Positions 8,402-17,285 of a stretch of 64,000 bases of DNA are shown in pieces; position 1 is the stretch's first letter; every line of letters starts with the position of its first letter. The position numbers and the translations under genes were made by a program. Origin of the DNA: Perkinsus olseni (lineage: Eukaryota > Perkinsozoa > Perkinsida > Perkinsidae); NCBI GenBank assembly GCA_013115135.1, contig JABANP010000105.1:1-64000 (forward strand), in the 5' to 3' direction. The notes under the pieces were generated by a model, which saw only the letters and a list, made by a program, of their open reading frames with translations, ran no database searches and was not told where the DNA came from.

Positions 8402-10052
8402 ATGTCCTCTTCATCGTCGTCCGCCGTGAAGCAGAAACCGGAGAGGGCTGTGCCGTGGGTTGAAAAATAGTACTAACGGGAGTCTTTGTGTGAGTATCTT
8501 AGGTCGAACCTGGCATTACTCAACGTCCCAAGATTTCTGATAGTGTATCTTTTTCAGTCGCCCAGCTAAAGTAGGCGATCTCGCTCATCAGCCGGAAGTT
8601 GTGAGCGCGTTGAAGGAGGCGGTGGGGACGGGAAATGTAGGACTGGGAATAGAACCCGGGGTCTTTCGAATGGCCGTCGGCCCCCCTATCTCAGCTACCA
8701 CATTTGCTCTTCTACGGCCCTCCTGGCAACGGCAAGACGTCTGCGATCCTCGCCTTGGCCCGGGAGCTCTTCGGCCCCGACCTGTGGCGAGACAGAGTGC
8801 TCGAGTTGAACGCTTCTGACGAGCGTGGTATTGATGTCATCCGGGATAAGGTCAAGAAATTTGCGCAGGTGGGCGAAGGATTTTCGGTGAATTGGGAAAA
8901 ATTTGGTTTTTAGATTTCGGTCAGGGCAGTGGCGCCGGGGTCGGGTAGGAGCGTTCCGCCCTTCAAGATTATCGTTCTTGATGAGGCTGATTCTATGACG
9001 AAAGATGCGCAGGTGGGGTGGAGATATCTTAGGTTGAAGCTTGATAGATACGGATCAGGCCGCCCTGAGGAGGATCATCGAGAATTACACGCAAGTGACG
9101 AGATTCTGTATCATCTGCAACTACGTGTCTAGGTAGAAAGGAGGATGATTTGGGGGAGGAGTGGTATAGTTATTATTTCTCAGGATTATCGAACCCCTAC
9201 AATCCCGCTGCGCGAAGTTCCGATTCGAACCGGTACTACTGTGAGTGTCTCTTTTCGTGCTCATCGTCCTCTGCAGCTGTCCGACGACTCCCAGCGAGCT
9301 CGCCTGGAGCACATCGTAAGTTGTGAAGATGTCCGGTTGGCAGAGGGGGCCATGGGGGCTCTTCTAGAGACTTCTAATGGGGATCTCAGGACGGCCATTA
9401 ATACGTTGCAGATGGTAAGATATTTCATGTGTGGATGAAACGGTTGATCGATTTGGTAGGTATCTTCTTGCTTGGCGAAGGATGGTGATGGTGCTGTAAC
9501 TGTGGAAGATATTCTGGAAGCTAGCGGGGTAGGTCTAGCGGAGCGAAGCGATTTTTATTTCGTGATTTTGATTTTCAGTCTGTTCCTGCCGAGGTCTCGG
9601 CGAAATTAATTGAGGGTCTGAAGAATCTTTCTTCCCGTAAAGATCCATGGTCGACCTTGGTTGCTCTCTGTGATACGCTGGTGCTCCGGGAAGGGTACAA
9701 CTGTATGCAGCTTGTTGAACAACTTGTCACCCGAGTTGTTGGTGACGCTGAGCTCAATGATTTGCAAAAAGTAATATTTTTGACGGAAAATTTTCGGAAA
9801 ATTTTCAGAAATTTTCAGGCGAAGATGTTGCGATGGCTAGCAGCGGAGGACTACAGACTTAGATCGGGTTGTGATGAGCGAATCGGTCTGATCAATTTGG
9901 CGGTCCAACTTCGAGATATCTTTATACATCCGAGCGGAGGGGACCGCGGAAGGAGGCCTGAGGGTAAGGTTAGCTGTGTGAGGTTGAAGGAATCTTACGG
10001 TTTCAGATGCGTATCTTTGTACCTGAGGTCTACCTTGGATATGCATGAGTAG
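8402..10052 (+). CDS. RFC4: Replication factor C small subunit (RFC4-type clamp loader)
   Basis: AAA+ subunit of the RFC complex, which loads PCNA onto primer-template DNA in the nucleus. Start ATG at 8402. The first exons give [20 protein letters not shown]. Exon 3 has Walker A GPPGNGKT and [14 protein letters not shown]. Exon 4 has Walker [12 protein letters not shown]. Exons 5-6 give [20 protein letters not shown] and the SRC motif [13 protein letters not shown]-terminal exons form the helical collar to about 10052. Exons: 8402-8469, 8558-8636, 8695-8868, 8914-9012, 9059-9132, 9184-9232, 9277-9414, 9460-9528, 9579-9770, 9819 onward. The order of landmarks matches human RFC4 (yeast Rfc2). 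The last intron/stop is uncertain: read-through stops at 10052, while splicing of GTAAGGTTAG...TTTCAG would stop slightly earlier. Every intron is 35-90 bases. Confidence 0.93.
8637..8694 (+). repeat. Intron with antisense tRNA-like T-arm (family A)
   Basis: 58-base RFC intron. GGGAATAGAACCCGGGGTCT then TTCGAATGG is the reverse complement of a T-arm with loop TTCTATTC. It ends TATCTCAG. Confidence 0.7.
9013..9058 (+). repeat. Intron with family-B element
   Basis: 46-base RFC intron consisting almost only of the element: ATATCTTAGGTTGAAGCTTG, ATAGATACGG and ATCAG. Confidence 0.8.
9529..9578 (+). repeat. Intron with GCGGAGCGAAGCGATTTTT motif
   Basis: 50-base RFC intron with AGCGGAGCGAAGCGATTTTT, ending GATTTTCAG. 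The same motif is in the last intron of the Alba gene (about 15878-15912), where it also precedes a TTTTTAG end. Confidence 0.7.
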
Positions 10053-10130
10053 TAATAATAAGACCTAGTGGTTTCGAAAGCAGTTTGTGGAGTTGTTGAA
10101 GGGTTGTCTGATTTTCTGAGGGAAAAATAC

Positions 10131-10184
10131 GTAGTTGCGGGGACCGGGGATCGATCCGGGGACCTTTTGGTTACGCTCTTGCAG
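10131..10184 (+). repeat. Leader intron with tRNA-like T-arm (family A)
   Basis: 54-base GT-AG segment between the RFC stop and the next ATG: GGACCGGGGATCGATCCGGG then GACCTTTTGGTTACG, ending TTGCAG. It probably lies in the 5' untranslated leader of the zinc-finger gene, so these inserts are not limited to coding sequence. Confidence 0.6.
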
Positions 10185-10210
10185 TTTTTCGTCTTCCCTT
10201 TTGCTCTGCA

Positions 10211-10673
10211 ATGACTCGTGGTAACCAGCGTGATAAGGATCGCCAGCGAGCGCTCGCCAGGAAGGACAAGATGTCGAAGGGCGGCACCAGTCAGATCGAA
10301 GCCAACCAGAAGGCCCTCGGAATCATTTGCACGGTAATACCAAAATTCTCGTTTTCGTTGATAAATTTCGCGGAAAAAAATCTCATTATTTTCCGTGTTG
10401 TCCACATTTTGGTAATTTCCCTTTATTGGTCTTTCACTTGGCGGAGTGGACCAGCGGGTTATTGTTTTACTTATTCGAATTGGATACTGCTTCAGCCGCT
10501 GTCCCGTAAAAAAATTCCGGTAAATTTCGTATTTTTTTTATTTTTCTCAGGTTTGCCGACAACAATTTATGGTAACTCAGAAGAGAAGCCAACTTGAGCA
10601 GCACATTCAGTCGAAGCACGATGGAAAGAAAAGCTTTGAAGAGTGCTTTCCGGACTGGCACGGCAAAAATTGA
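10211..10673 (+). CDS. ZNF706-like small zinc-finger protein
   Basis: Two exons (10211-10333 and 10551-10673) give an 81-residue basic protein. The N-terminus MTRGNQRDKDRQRALARKDK is the 4F5/SERF-like low-complexity segment. The C-terminal half has one C2H2 finger, CTVC...HIQSKH, followed by FEECFP. This is the arrangement of the ZNF706 family, whose proteins are small nuclear or cytosolic RNA/DNA-associated factors of unclear role. The Cys-x2-Cys straddles the 217-base intron, which supports the splice call. ATG and TGA are both clear. No other reading seems likely. Confidence 0.85.
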
Positions 10674-11034
10674 AGTATCTTGAGGTCGAGCTTGCTGGAT
10701 ATAGAATTATTTCTATCGAGTGCAAAGATTCCTGTATCGATTCAGCTGATATCTTTGTTGGGTTGAAAAATCTTCGCTGTGCGCAAACAGGCATATCCTG
10801 AGCTCGGGCGGTGAAATCTTCGCTGTGCGAGTGGGCTGCTGTAGAGGTAGTAAAATCTCAGTGAGCATGGAAATTCCCGCGCGCCACGAAATTGTTGAGA
10901 ATTGGTTTCTCACCTCTATTCAGTGAAGCAGTTCAGAGATTCAGAATCGATCCTAGAATCAGATTTTTTTCGCGTAAAATGTGGTACTAAAATCGATTCT
11001 GAGTTTCAGAATTGAACGCCCCCTCAGTGTTTTG
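10674..11034. repeat. Family-D copies and palindromic element
   Basis: 10677 (AGTATCTTGAGGTCGAGCTT) is a family-B fragment. AAAATCTTCGCTGTGCG occurs at about 10767 and 10812 (family D). 10921-11034 is a palindromic element: left AGTTCAGAGATTCAGAATCG, right end ATTGAACGCCCC, which is nearly the inverse of the left end. It ends four bases before a CTCAG 3' splice site, so it probably sits in a leader intron of the next gene. Confidence 0.6.
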
Positions 11035-11044
11035 TCTCTCTCCT

Positions 11045-12424
11045 ATGTATCTTCGCCATTTTCCGACATTACCGACGTACCGTCCTTGGCTGGCTTCCTT
11101 GGTAATTCCGATAATCTTTGCGGTGTGGTGGAGTTTTACGGACTACCATGGAAAGATACTGTAAGATTTGGTATGAATAATTTCGTGGCGCAGCGGTCAT
11201 TTTTTGTCAGGAGCATCAGTGGCGCTGTGATGTATGCATTTATTGAGTCCACTTATCTGACATTTCACGAAGGTATCTTGGGGTTGAGCGTGGAAGATAC
11301 GGAATAGGTCAAGTTGTGGTCACTGTCAGGTCATTTCCATTCGTCGTTTGCTCAATTTTGGTGCAACATTTGGTATAACCCTATAGTGACGGACGTCTAT
11401 CGCCGCCACGCCATTCCTGCCCTGACGGCCTTCTTGCTAGACCGATCGGATTTCTTCCAAACACACTTCGGAGACGATCCCCTTGTCTTGGTAATATAGG
11501 GAGGTATCTTGAGGTCGAGGGTGCAAGATACAAAACAGGTCAAGTTGTGTGCCATTTCTCAGGCGTCGGTCCTAGCGGTCTGTTTAATGCCGATCAATAT
11601 TTGGTGTCTAGAAGCCGTCCAAGGGTATCTTATTATTTTACTATATGGCAAGAACGTCGCCTGGGATTACTCCTACAGTAATCGACCGGGCGCTACGGGG
11701 TTCGCGGAAAAATGAGTATTGTGCTGAGTTTAGATTGTCTTTTGAGTAGCCTTCGTTTCCCGACTGTCTTCGAGTTTTCTGGTCTCGTCGTTTTGGCTGA
11801 CCATTCGGTCCGTGTTTCTTTCTGGAGGAATCTTTCTAGTGAATTGAAGCCACTGGGATATATGTGTAAATTCGATGACGCTTGTAAGTGATATCTTAGT
11901 AAAAAAATTGTTACCGCTTCACGACGCATTTTCTGCGTTGTCGAGTCTCGCGCCTGCATTCTGACGCGGAATGTCTTTGCAAAATAACGGCTCTTGTTTT
12001 TTCGCGCAAAAAAAGTTTTACGCTGGAGTAATTATTTGACTTTTTTACATTTTTTCACGCAAAATTTTTTATTATTTATGTTTTATGTATGTGATGGTAG
12101 AGGGTCGGTGGAAGATGAGAAAAAATTGAAAAAAGGGGAAAACGAAAAAGATGGTAGATTTTCCTCCATATTTGGGAAAAATTTCCACTTTTCGTCTTGT
12201 TTTTACTATAATTATGTATGCTTCCCAAGTTTATTTTTCTTCATTTTTTTTCGATTTTTTCAGGTAAATTTGCGATCGCCGGTGGCAACTGCAACTTGGC
12301 GATGTTCCCCGACTGGCTTGTTTTTGGCGTCATTCTCGAGAGAATTTATTGGCCCTTCATCGTGCCTTTACTCGAAGGTCAAGTAGTGGGGTTTGGTCAG
12401 CCTGAATTCGGAATATGGTTCTGA
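11045..12424 (+). CDS. Multi-pass membrane protein, possibly TMEM229-like
   Basis: ATG at 11045. The first exon runs to 11160 and gives MYLRHFPTLPTYRPWLASLV, then an IIFAVWW membrane segment. Later exons give SGAVMYAFIESTYLTFHE, GHFHSSFAQFWCNIWYNP, SVLAVCLMPINIWCLEAV, LIILLYGKNVAWDYS and, after a long T-rich intron, a hydrophobic WLVFGVILERIYWPFIVPLL. A Trp-Asp-Tyr-Ser motif after a hydrophobic helix, followed by another helix, recalls the TMEM229/CmpB membrane family. That similarity is weak and by eye only. The two internal introns at 11273 and 11491 are family-B elements. The join over the 11.7-12.26 kb intron is not certain. The stop TGA at 12422 is in the last open frame. Confidence 0.55.
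11273..11329 (+). repeat. Intron with family-B element
   Basis: 57-base intron: GTATCTTGGGGTTGAGCGTG, GAAGATACGG, AATAGGTCAAG, then GTCACTGTCAG. The 5' splice site is the first base of the GTATCTT repeat arm, and AAGATAC is the other arm. Confidence 0.85.
11491..11562 (+). repeat. Intron with family-B element
   Basis: 72-base intron with GGTATCTTGAGGTCGAGGGT, GCAAGATACAAAACAGGTCA, AG and a TTTCTCAG end. It is the close sister of the intron 160 bases upstream in the same gene. Confidence 0.85.
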
Positions 12425-12642
12425 AATCGATCAGAATGGCGAGCGCTTTTTACATAGACTAGCTCTGTGAGGTTGGCTTTAGTGAGATGCGCGAGTGGAA
12501 GATTCTTCTGCATCGGAAGATACCCCTTTTGACCGAGTATTACTTGTCCAGTTATGCTAAGCGATAGAGTTACGGAGTAGAGGTATCTAAGGTTGATCAT
12601 GGGAAGATGCGGAATAGGTCAGGTCGCCGACATTTCTCTGCT
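12425..12642. other. Gap with family-B and family-C pieces
   Basis: AATCGATCAGAATGGCGAGC then GCTTTTTACATAG (family C) lies at 12425-12460. A family-B unit lies at 12583-12622 (GTATCTAAGGTTGATCATGG, GAAGATGCGG, AATAGGTCAGG), just before the next start codon. It is probably a leader intron. The ATG at 12607 lies inside this unit and is not taken as the start. Confidence 0.5.
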
Positions 12643-13788
12643 ATGGCTGTTCCTCCTCCTTCCCTCGACCTCGATCTTCTACGCAGCTTAGCCGTCACCG
12701 TGCCGGACCAGTCGGATTCAACGTCTTCAAATCGAGACATCTGGGAGACCAACGAGGCGCTGCTTGCGGGGACGGAGTATCCAAGGTTGAACCTTGCAGT
12801 TTGCGCAGCAGCAAGATACCATTCTATGGAGGTCGATTATTGCCAGTGCGTCTATGAGCAAAGATACGACCATTTGCGCACAGAGAAGATTTTGGGAGCT
12901 CCTGAATTTGTGAAGGCGTGGCTGGGCGAAGGTCCATCGGTTGAACTACCGGGTATTGGGAAATGCTATCCGGTGGAATCTTTCGACGCCGAGGAAAATA
13001 GCAAAATTATGGCGGCCCGTTGTCCCTGGTGCCAGAAGGGTATCTTACACTTGGTGCCTCAGAGTTTAATACGAGATCATGCGGAGACCAATTTGTGTTT
13101 GCCGAGAGAATCTTGCGCGCGCACGCGGAAGAATTTGGGAATAGTGGCGATTGAGGGGTATCTTGGCTGGCGAGGTTGGGCTGAGTGGGATGGGAGTGTG
13201 GGTATCTTAGAAGCGATCGAGCGAGCTTGGCCGGGCGATATGTCCCGAGGGTTGATGGGTCGGTTGGAGGCTGATAGCAAGTGGTACGACGTATCTTCCT
13301 ATTGTGTGAAGTGCAAGGTTGGACCTAAAGATTCTTCTGACCCGGTTGATCGATTTGCGGCTAGGTGTTTTACCACTCGGAAAGATACATCTCGCCAGAC
13401 TAACGACTGGGCTTCTCGACGACTTCGAGAAGGGCTGGCCAAGCACCGATCAGGCGGTAGTCTGGACGACGCTCTCCTCTACTACGACTCAGCACTCGAG
13501 CTCAACCCAAGGCATCCAGACGCCCTCGTGGCCAAGGGGGCAGCGTTGACGACTAAGGGTAGCTACGGTCGAGCGGTGCAGTGTTTCGACGAGGCCCTTC
13601 GGGTGAAGCCTAGCCATGGCAATGCGAGGCGGTATAGGGAGATTGCTTTGAAAAGGAGTGGTATGAAGTCGGTCGGGTCTTCGTCTGGTTGCCGATCGGT
13701 GATTAGCTTGGAAGATGATTCGGAATCGGAAGGCTGTGAACGTCGAAGGCATAAGCATCATCATCATAGGAAGAAGAGGCGTGCTTGA
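12643..13788 (+). CDS. TPR protein, TTC14-like
   Basis: Start taken at ATG 12643, because the in-frame ATG at 12607 is inside a repeat. The open frame gives about 381 residues. Two TPR units lie near residues 265-340 (DDALLYYDSALELNPRHPDA, LVAKGAALTTKGSYGRAVQC, ALRVKPSHGNARRYREIAL). The tail is Ser/Asp-rich and then basic (HKHHHHRKKRRA), as in the nuclear TTC14 group. The N-terminal half has Cys pairs (CPWCQK, YCVKCK) that I cannot place. The frame contains at least seven GTATCTT or AAGATAC heptamers, the arms of intron family B, so short in-frame introns may be hidden in it. The last 110 bases of coding sequence plus 3' flank are duplicated just downstream. Confidence 0.6.
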   Translation: MAVPPPSLDLDLLRSLAVTVPDQSDSTSSNRDIWETNEALLAGTEYPRLNLAVCAAARYHSMEVDYCQCVYEQRYDHLRTEKILGAPEFVKAWLGEGPSVELPGIGKCYPVESFDAEENSKIMAARCPWCQKGILHLVPQSLIRDHAETNLCLPRESCARTRKNLGIVAIEGYLGWRGWAEWDGSVGILEAIERAWPGDMSRGLMGRLEADSKWYDVSSYCVKCKVGPKDSSDPVDRFAARCFTTRKDTSRQTNDWASRRLREGLAKHRSGGSLDDALLYYDSALELNPRHPDALVAKGAALTTKGSYGRAVQCFDEALRVKPSHGNARRYREIALKRSGMKSVGSSSGCRSVISLEDDSESEGCERRRHKHHHHRKKRRA

Positions 13789-13837
13789 CCTGTTTTGTAT
13801 CTTGCCAGCTTGACTTCAAGATACTGTGTACTATTTA

Positions 13838-13998
13838 CTTCGTCTGGTTGCCGGTCGGTGATTAGTTTGGAAGACGAATCGGAATCAGGAGGCAGTGAAC
13901 GTCGAAGGCATAAGCATCATTATCATAGGAAGAAGAGGCGTGCTTGACCTGTTTTGTATCTTGCCAGCTTGACTTCAGGATATTCTGTACTATTTTCT
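13838..13998 (+). repeat. Tandem duplicate of the TPR-gene 3' end
   Basis: From CTTCGTCTGGTTGCCGGTCG to about 13998 the sequence repeats 13679-13840 at an offset of 159 bases with about a dozen differences. The copy includes the basic tail, its TGA, and the following GTATCTTGCCAGCTTGACTTC. The second copy is outside the reading frame of the gene, so it is a 3'-UTR or pseudogene fragment. Confidence 0.9.
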
Positions 13999-14094
13999 AC
14001 CGGTAGCTTTTTGTGTCTTGTGTTACTCGGGGCGTAAAAAGCGCTCGCCCGAAGACATTTTTGTTTGATAGCAGTTTTTGGAATTGCAGTAATA

Positions 14095-15948
14095 ATGGCT
14101 GTAGAATCTTCAGCACCGAAGGCTGGCGAGGTGAACCTTTTTTGTTTGTGTCGGAGTGATAGCTAGAGAGTATCTTTGCGTATCTTAGGTCAGGGTCACT
14201 GCCGTGGGTCGACTTACACCGTATGTAAGATACGCTATCAGATTATTGAAGGAAGAGGAAAGAGATACCATCAAGGTCAGGGGGTTTGGTGGAATCTTTA
14301 TAGTGCGGGCGTATCTTCAATTCTTTGCAGTGCGGGCGTATCTTTTGTCATGAGTAAGGCATGCATCAACCTCGTTGTGATCAGATTGTTGCATCTGGGC
14401 AAGCTATCCCAAAGGCGGTTAATGTTGCCGAGACGTTGAAGAGGAGAGTCCGTGGGCTTTATCAGCAGACTGAGGTATCCAAGCTTGAAGCTGGCAAGAT
14501 ACAGAACAGGTCAAGATTTTCCCATTATTTAGTTGTCTGCGGTCGAGCTACAGGAAACTCTCGATAGAAGTGATGATCGAAGGATGAGCGGAGTAAAAAG
14601 ACTTCACGTTTGTTAATACCATGCATTCACGTTTCAGGAAAAGGAAGTCACCACACGCATGGTTTCTTTGGCGACCATCACAATGTCGACCAAACCGCTA
14701 GATTCGTCCAAGCCGGGCTATCAAGAACCCTTGCCCGACTCCGAGGTGGACGAGGTCGATCATGATGGGTATTGAGCTGAAGAGTCATCATCATTAGTTT
14801 CGTGGCGGCGTTGGTTTATTTTTCTTGTTATATTGTGATTGTGTTGTTAGGCGTTCTGAGGATGATGATTACGGAGAGACGGCGAGGTACGGAGGCGATC
14901 GCCGCGGCAAGGGCGGCAGGAAGGTAGAAAACTCGGGCTCTGCGGTTGTGATGATGGTTGGGGGGTTAGTTCGAGTAAAGTATCTTTGCTGTTTTGCGTA
15001 TAGTAAACTATTACGAGGGAGTTGTGACGCCTTGAATCAAACTTGAGTGCTGCTGCTGTTCGGTCATAGTAAGCTGTCAGTAGGGATCGTTATCGCCTCG
15101 AGTAGATCTAAACTGCTGTTGTTGTTTGCGTATAGCAAACTGTTACGAGAGGTTGTTGTCACGTTCAGTAAAACCGATCTGTCGTTGTCGTTTGCGTATA
15201 GCAAACTGTTACGAGGGATTGTTGTCACGTTTAATAAAATTAAATTGCCGTCGTTGCTCGCAAATTGTGAACGGTTACGAGTGAGTATTATCATATCTAA
15301 TAGAACCAACGTGTCGTTGTTGTTCGCGTATAGTGAACTGTCGCGAGGGATCATTATTGTGTTTGATAGAACTTTAGTGCTTCTGTTGTTTGTGAATGGT
15401 GGCCGTTTCACGACTATTTACTGTGAACTCTCACCACAGACTGCCATGAAATTCTGAAATATCTTTTGACGATTGTTATAATCTTCGTTCTTATCATAAT
15501 CGTCGGCAGATTATTGAATGCTAGACCTTCGTACCAGAAAAGATGAGCTTGACGCAATTTCCCGGGTTCGACCCCGCGCGCGGGCCTTTTCCGTATTTTT
15601 TTTCGGCTCTGCTTGGCAAATTTTTATTCATCAATATTAGGAACTTTCGGAACGCCCGCGGCTGCTGTTGTTACCGCACAAACATGAATTATTCTTTTTT
15701 TGCAGGGTGCTGGAAAAGGCTTCCGTCGTTATCAACAGCCCTGGGATTACTACGACGGGTATTACTACTATTTTCCTGTCGGCAAGGGCAAGGGCTGGCA
15801 ACCGATGGGCGAATATTATTACACTCCTCGACCCTACGGCAAGGGAAAAGGGAAGGGATGTAATAAGCATACTTGTGTCGGCGGAGCGAAGCGATTTTTT
15901 TGTGAATTTTTAGATGGCAAGGGTGCTCCGCGTGTTCGGTATTGGTAA
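14095..15948 (+). CDS. Alba-domain nucleic-acid-binding protein with G/Y/K-rich tail
   Basis: ATG at 14095 (MAVESSAPKAGE). After one intron, AVGRLTPYVRYAIRLLKEEE begins the Alba fold. The next exon, from about 14360, gives QIVASGQAIPKAVNVAETLK then RRVRGLYQQTE, the conserved Alba loop and helix. Further exons give TTRMVSLATITMSTKPLD, an acidic link, and a tail rich in Gly, Lys and Tyr (GKGFRRYQQPWDYYDGYYYY, YYYTPRPYGKGKGKG), ending VRYW with TAA at 15946. Alba proteins bind RNA or DNA, and long RGG/Y-rich tails are typical of protist RNA-binding versions that act in translation control. The intron from about 14915 to 15704 is unusually long and contains a 66-bp minisatellite and a tRNA-like piece (CCCGGGTTCGACCCCG near 15560). 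Confidence 0.85.
14475..14532 (+). repeat. Intron with family-B element
   Basis: 58-base Alba intron: GTATCCAAGCTTGAAGCTGG, CAAGATACAG, AACAGGTCAAG, ending TTATTTAG. Same layout as 11273-11329. Confidence 0.85.
14985..15450 (+). repeat. 66-bp minisatellite, seven units
   Basis: Anchors TTTGCGTATAG or variants lie at 14993, 15059, 15125, 15191, 15257, 15323 and 15389, exactly 66 bases apart. The best units share TTTGCGTATAGCAAACTGTT and ACGAGGGATTGTTGTCACG. The unit is 22 codons, and both strands stay open through most of the array, with repeats of the LLLLFAYSKLLRG type on plus and LLNVTTIPRNSLLYANNND on minus. It lies in the long Alba intron, so translation is unlikely. Confidence 0.95.
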
Positions 15949-16450
15949 TTGGTGAACGCTTTACGATGAGTAAGCCCTCAGAATGATTCGAGTTGGAAAA
16001 TGAAATCTGGTCTGTTTTCAGGCCGGGCGAGTATCGGTACAGCAGAATTCCGTCACTCGCCAGGAAATTGCTCAGTAGTTTTAGGGGCTTGTCGAAGGGT
16101 TTCCGCGGCTTTGACGCTGATAAATCGTCACGCGCCACGAAATTGTGGCTCTCAGGTTCAGAAGCTTCAGTCTTCCAGTGGGCACTAGACTTTACCAAAC
16201 CTTATTTCTGGCAACATGTATTTTGCGTTTTGTAGTAATTTAGTCGGAGAAATAACAGAAGACAGGAGCTGTTGATGAGATGTCGATAATGGCGATGATG
16301 ATGGCTTTTGAACAAAGGAAACTTGAAACATATTGATTTAAGAATTATGAAAATCCTCAACAAGGCGTGTATAGATATGCCTTGAGAAGTCCGGTTTCTT
16401 GGGTCGGTGAAAGGCACTCCGGGTGTGGAGAGACAGGCTCATCCATGCAA

Positions 16451-16676
16451 GTCTAACTAAGCCGTACTGTCGGCGTTGGACTCTGAACTCACACACACCC
16501 CGGATGTGGAAGGGGATCCTGCCAGGAGAAGAGAAGAATTAGAATTCTTAGTTAGAATGTACCCCTGAGGGAAGCTTCTTGACGATCCGTCGAATTGGAC
16601 TGCATGTCAACGCTACAGAGTGTCCCCAACTGAGCACATCGGCAATCGGCGTTGGACTATAAAAACTCAAACACAG
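16451..16676 (+). repeat. Dispersed element E, full copy
   Basis: Starts GTCTAACTAAGCCGTACTGT then CGGCGTTGGACTCTGAACTC and ACACAC. A 150-base middle follows (GGATCCTGCCAGGAGAAGAG, ATGTACCCCTGAGGGAAGCT, AACGCTACAGAGTG, TGAGCACATCGG), and it ends with a second GGCGTTGGACTATAAAAACTC. The two ends are direct repeats. No reading frame is seen. Other copies are at 26595-26828 and, partial, at 26351-26433, 27005-27105, 38908-39083, 39110-39243, 43818-43950 and 44474-44600. Confidence 0.9.
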
Positions 16677-16679
16677 TTT

Positions 16680-16770
16680 TGTGGAGGAGAAATCGAGGCG
16701 CTGAGGATAGAACCCTGGTCCCTTAAGACCGGTATTACATAGCGGCTGCCTCCCCCATTTACAACATGTA
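16680..16770 (-). repeat. tRNA-like sequence with conserved flank
   Basis: On the minus strand GGACCAGGGTTCTATCCTCA looks like a T-arm, and CCGGTCTTAAGGGACC looks like a loop with TAA. The flank GTGGAGGAGAAATCGA (plus strand) is shared with a second tRNA-like sequence at 58608-58675. Probably a SINE-like, tRNA-derived unit. No full cloverleaf can be folded. Confidence 0.5.
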
Positions 16771-17147
16771 TGCGATTTATTGTATTGGCCCTCTGTTATG
16801 GGAGTCGTAGGAGCACTGACGATAGTAGGACCAGTCCGCGATTGGCGAACACGATAGGCCGGAAAGAGCAACTACGAACTACATATGGAGAGGGGCAACT
16901 ACGAGAATAGCTAACTCGTTAAGATCGATCAACTTCATATGTGTACGCATTTACATTGGCGCGCCGAACCTGGACGGCTCTACTAACACCCTTCATCGGT
17001 GCGATCGCTTCTGCTATTTTCTTCGGGTTTAGGGGATCGATGGAAAGTTGAAGATTATTTGACCTTGTGCAGGAAGGTGGAGTTAGAGTAGTTTTCATGC
17101 GGTCGTAACCAAAACGGTTTCCGTTTCGGCAGAAGATAGGTCGAGGC

Positions 17148-17285
17148 GAGCGCATTATCTCGTAGTAGTAGGTGTAACTGTAGAACGTAAGTAGATTGGG
17201 CTCATAGTGAACGAGATAGAGCAGAAAGAATGGCGGAATAGTTGCGAGAATAGATTGATAATGCGAAGCTAGTATGAGCACAGCT
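17148..17285 (-). repeat. Dispersed repeat K, copy 1
   Basis: Read on the minus strand this is about 135 bases similar to 45347-45490 on the plus strand, sharing CTCATACTAGCTT, TATTCCGCC, CTATCTCGTTCACTATGAGC, CCAATCTAC and CTACACCTACT-type blocks. No function seen. Confidence 0.75.

Noticed and set aside
9218..9235. T-loop-like CCGATTCGAACCGG in the RFC gene
   Set aside because: It is coding sequence (AKFRFEP) conserved with RFC proteins, so the match to a tRNA B box is chance.
12607..12642. Upstream ATG of the TPR gene
   Set aside because: It lies inside a family-B element just before the gene; the ATG at 12643 follows the element and has a more natural N-terminus.
15064..15411. Repeat protein on the minus strand of the minisatellite
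   Set aside because: Openness follows from a unit length divisible by three; no start context, splice structure or homologue was seen.
14985..15450. CRISPR-like array
   Set aside because: Units are contiguous 66-base repeats without unique spacers, in a eukaryotic intron; it is a minisatellite.
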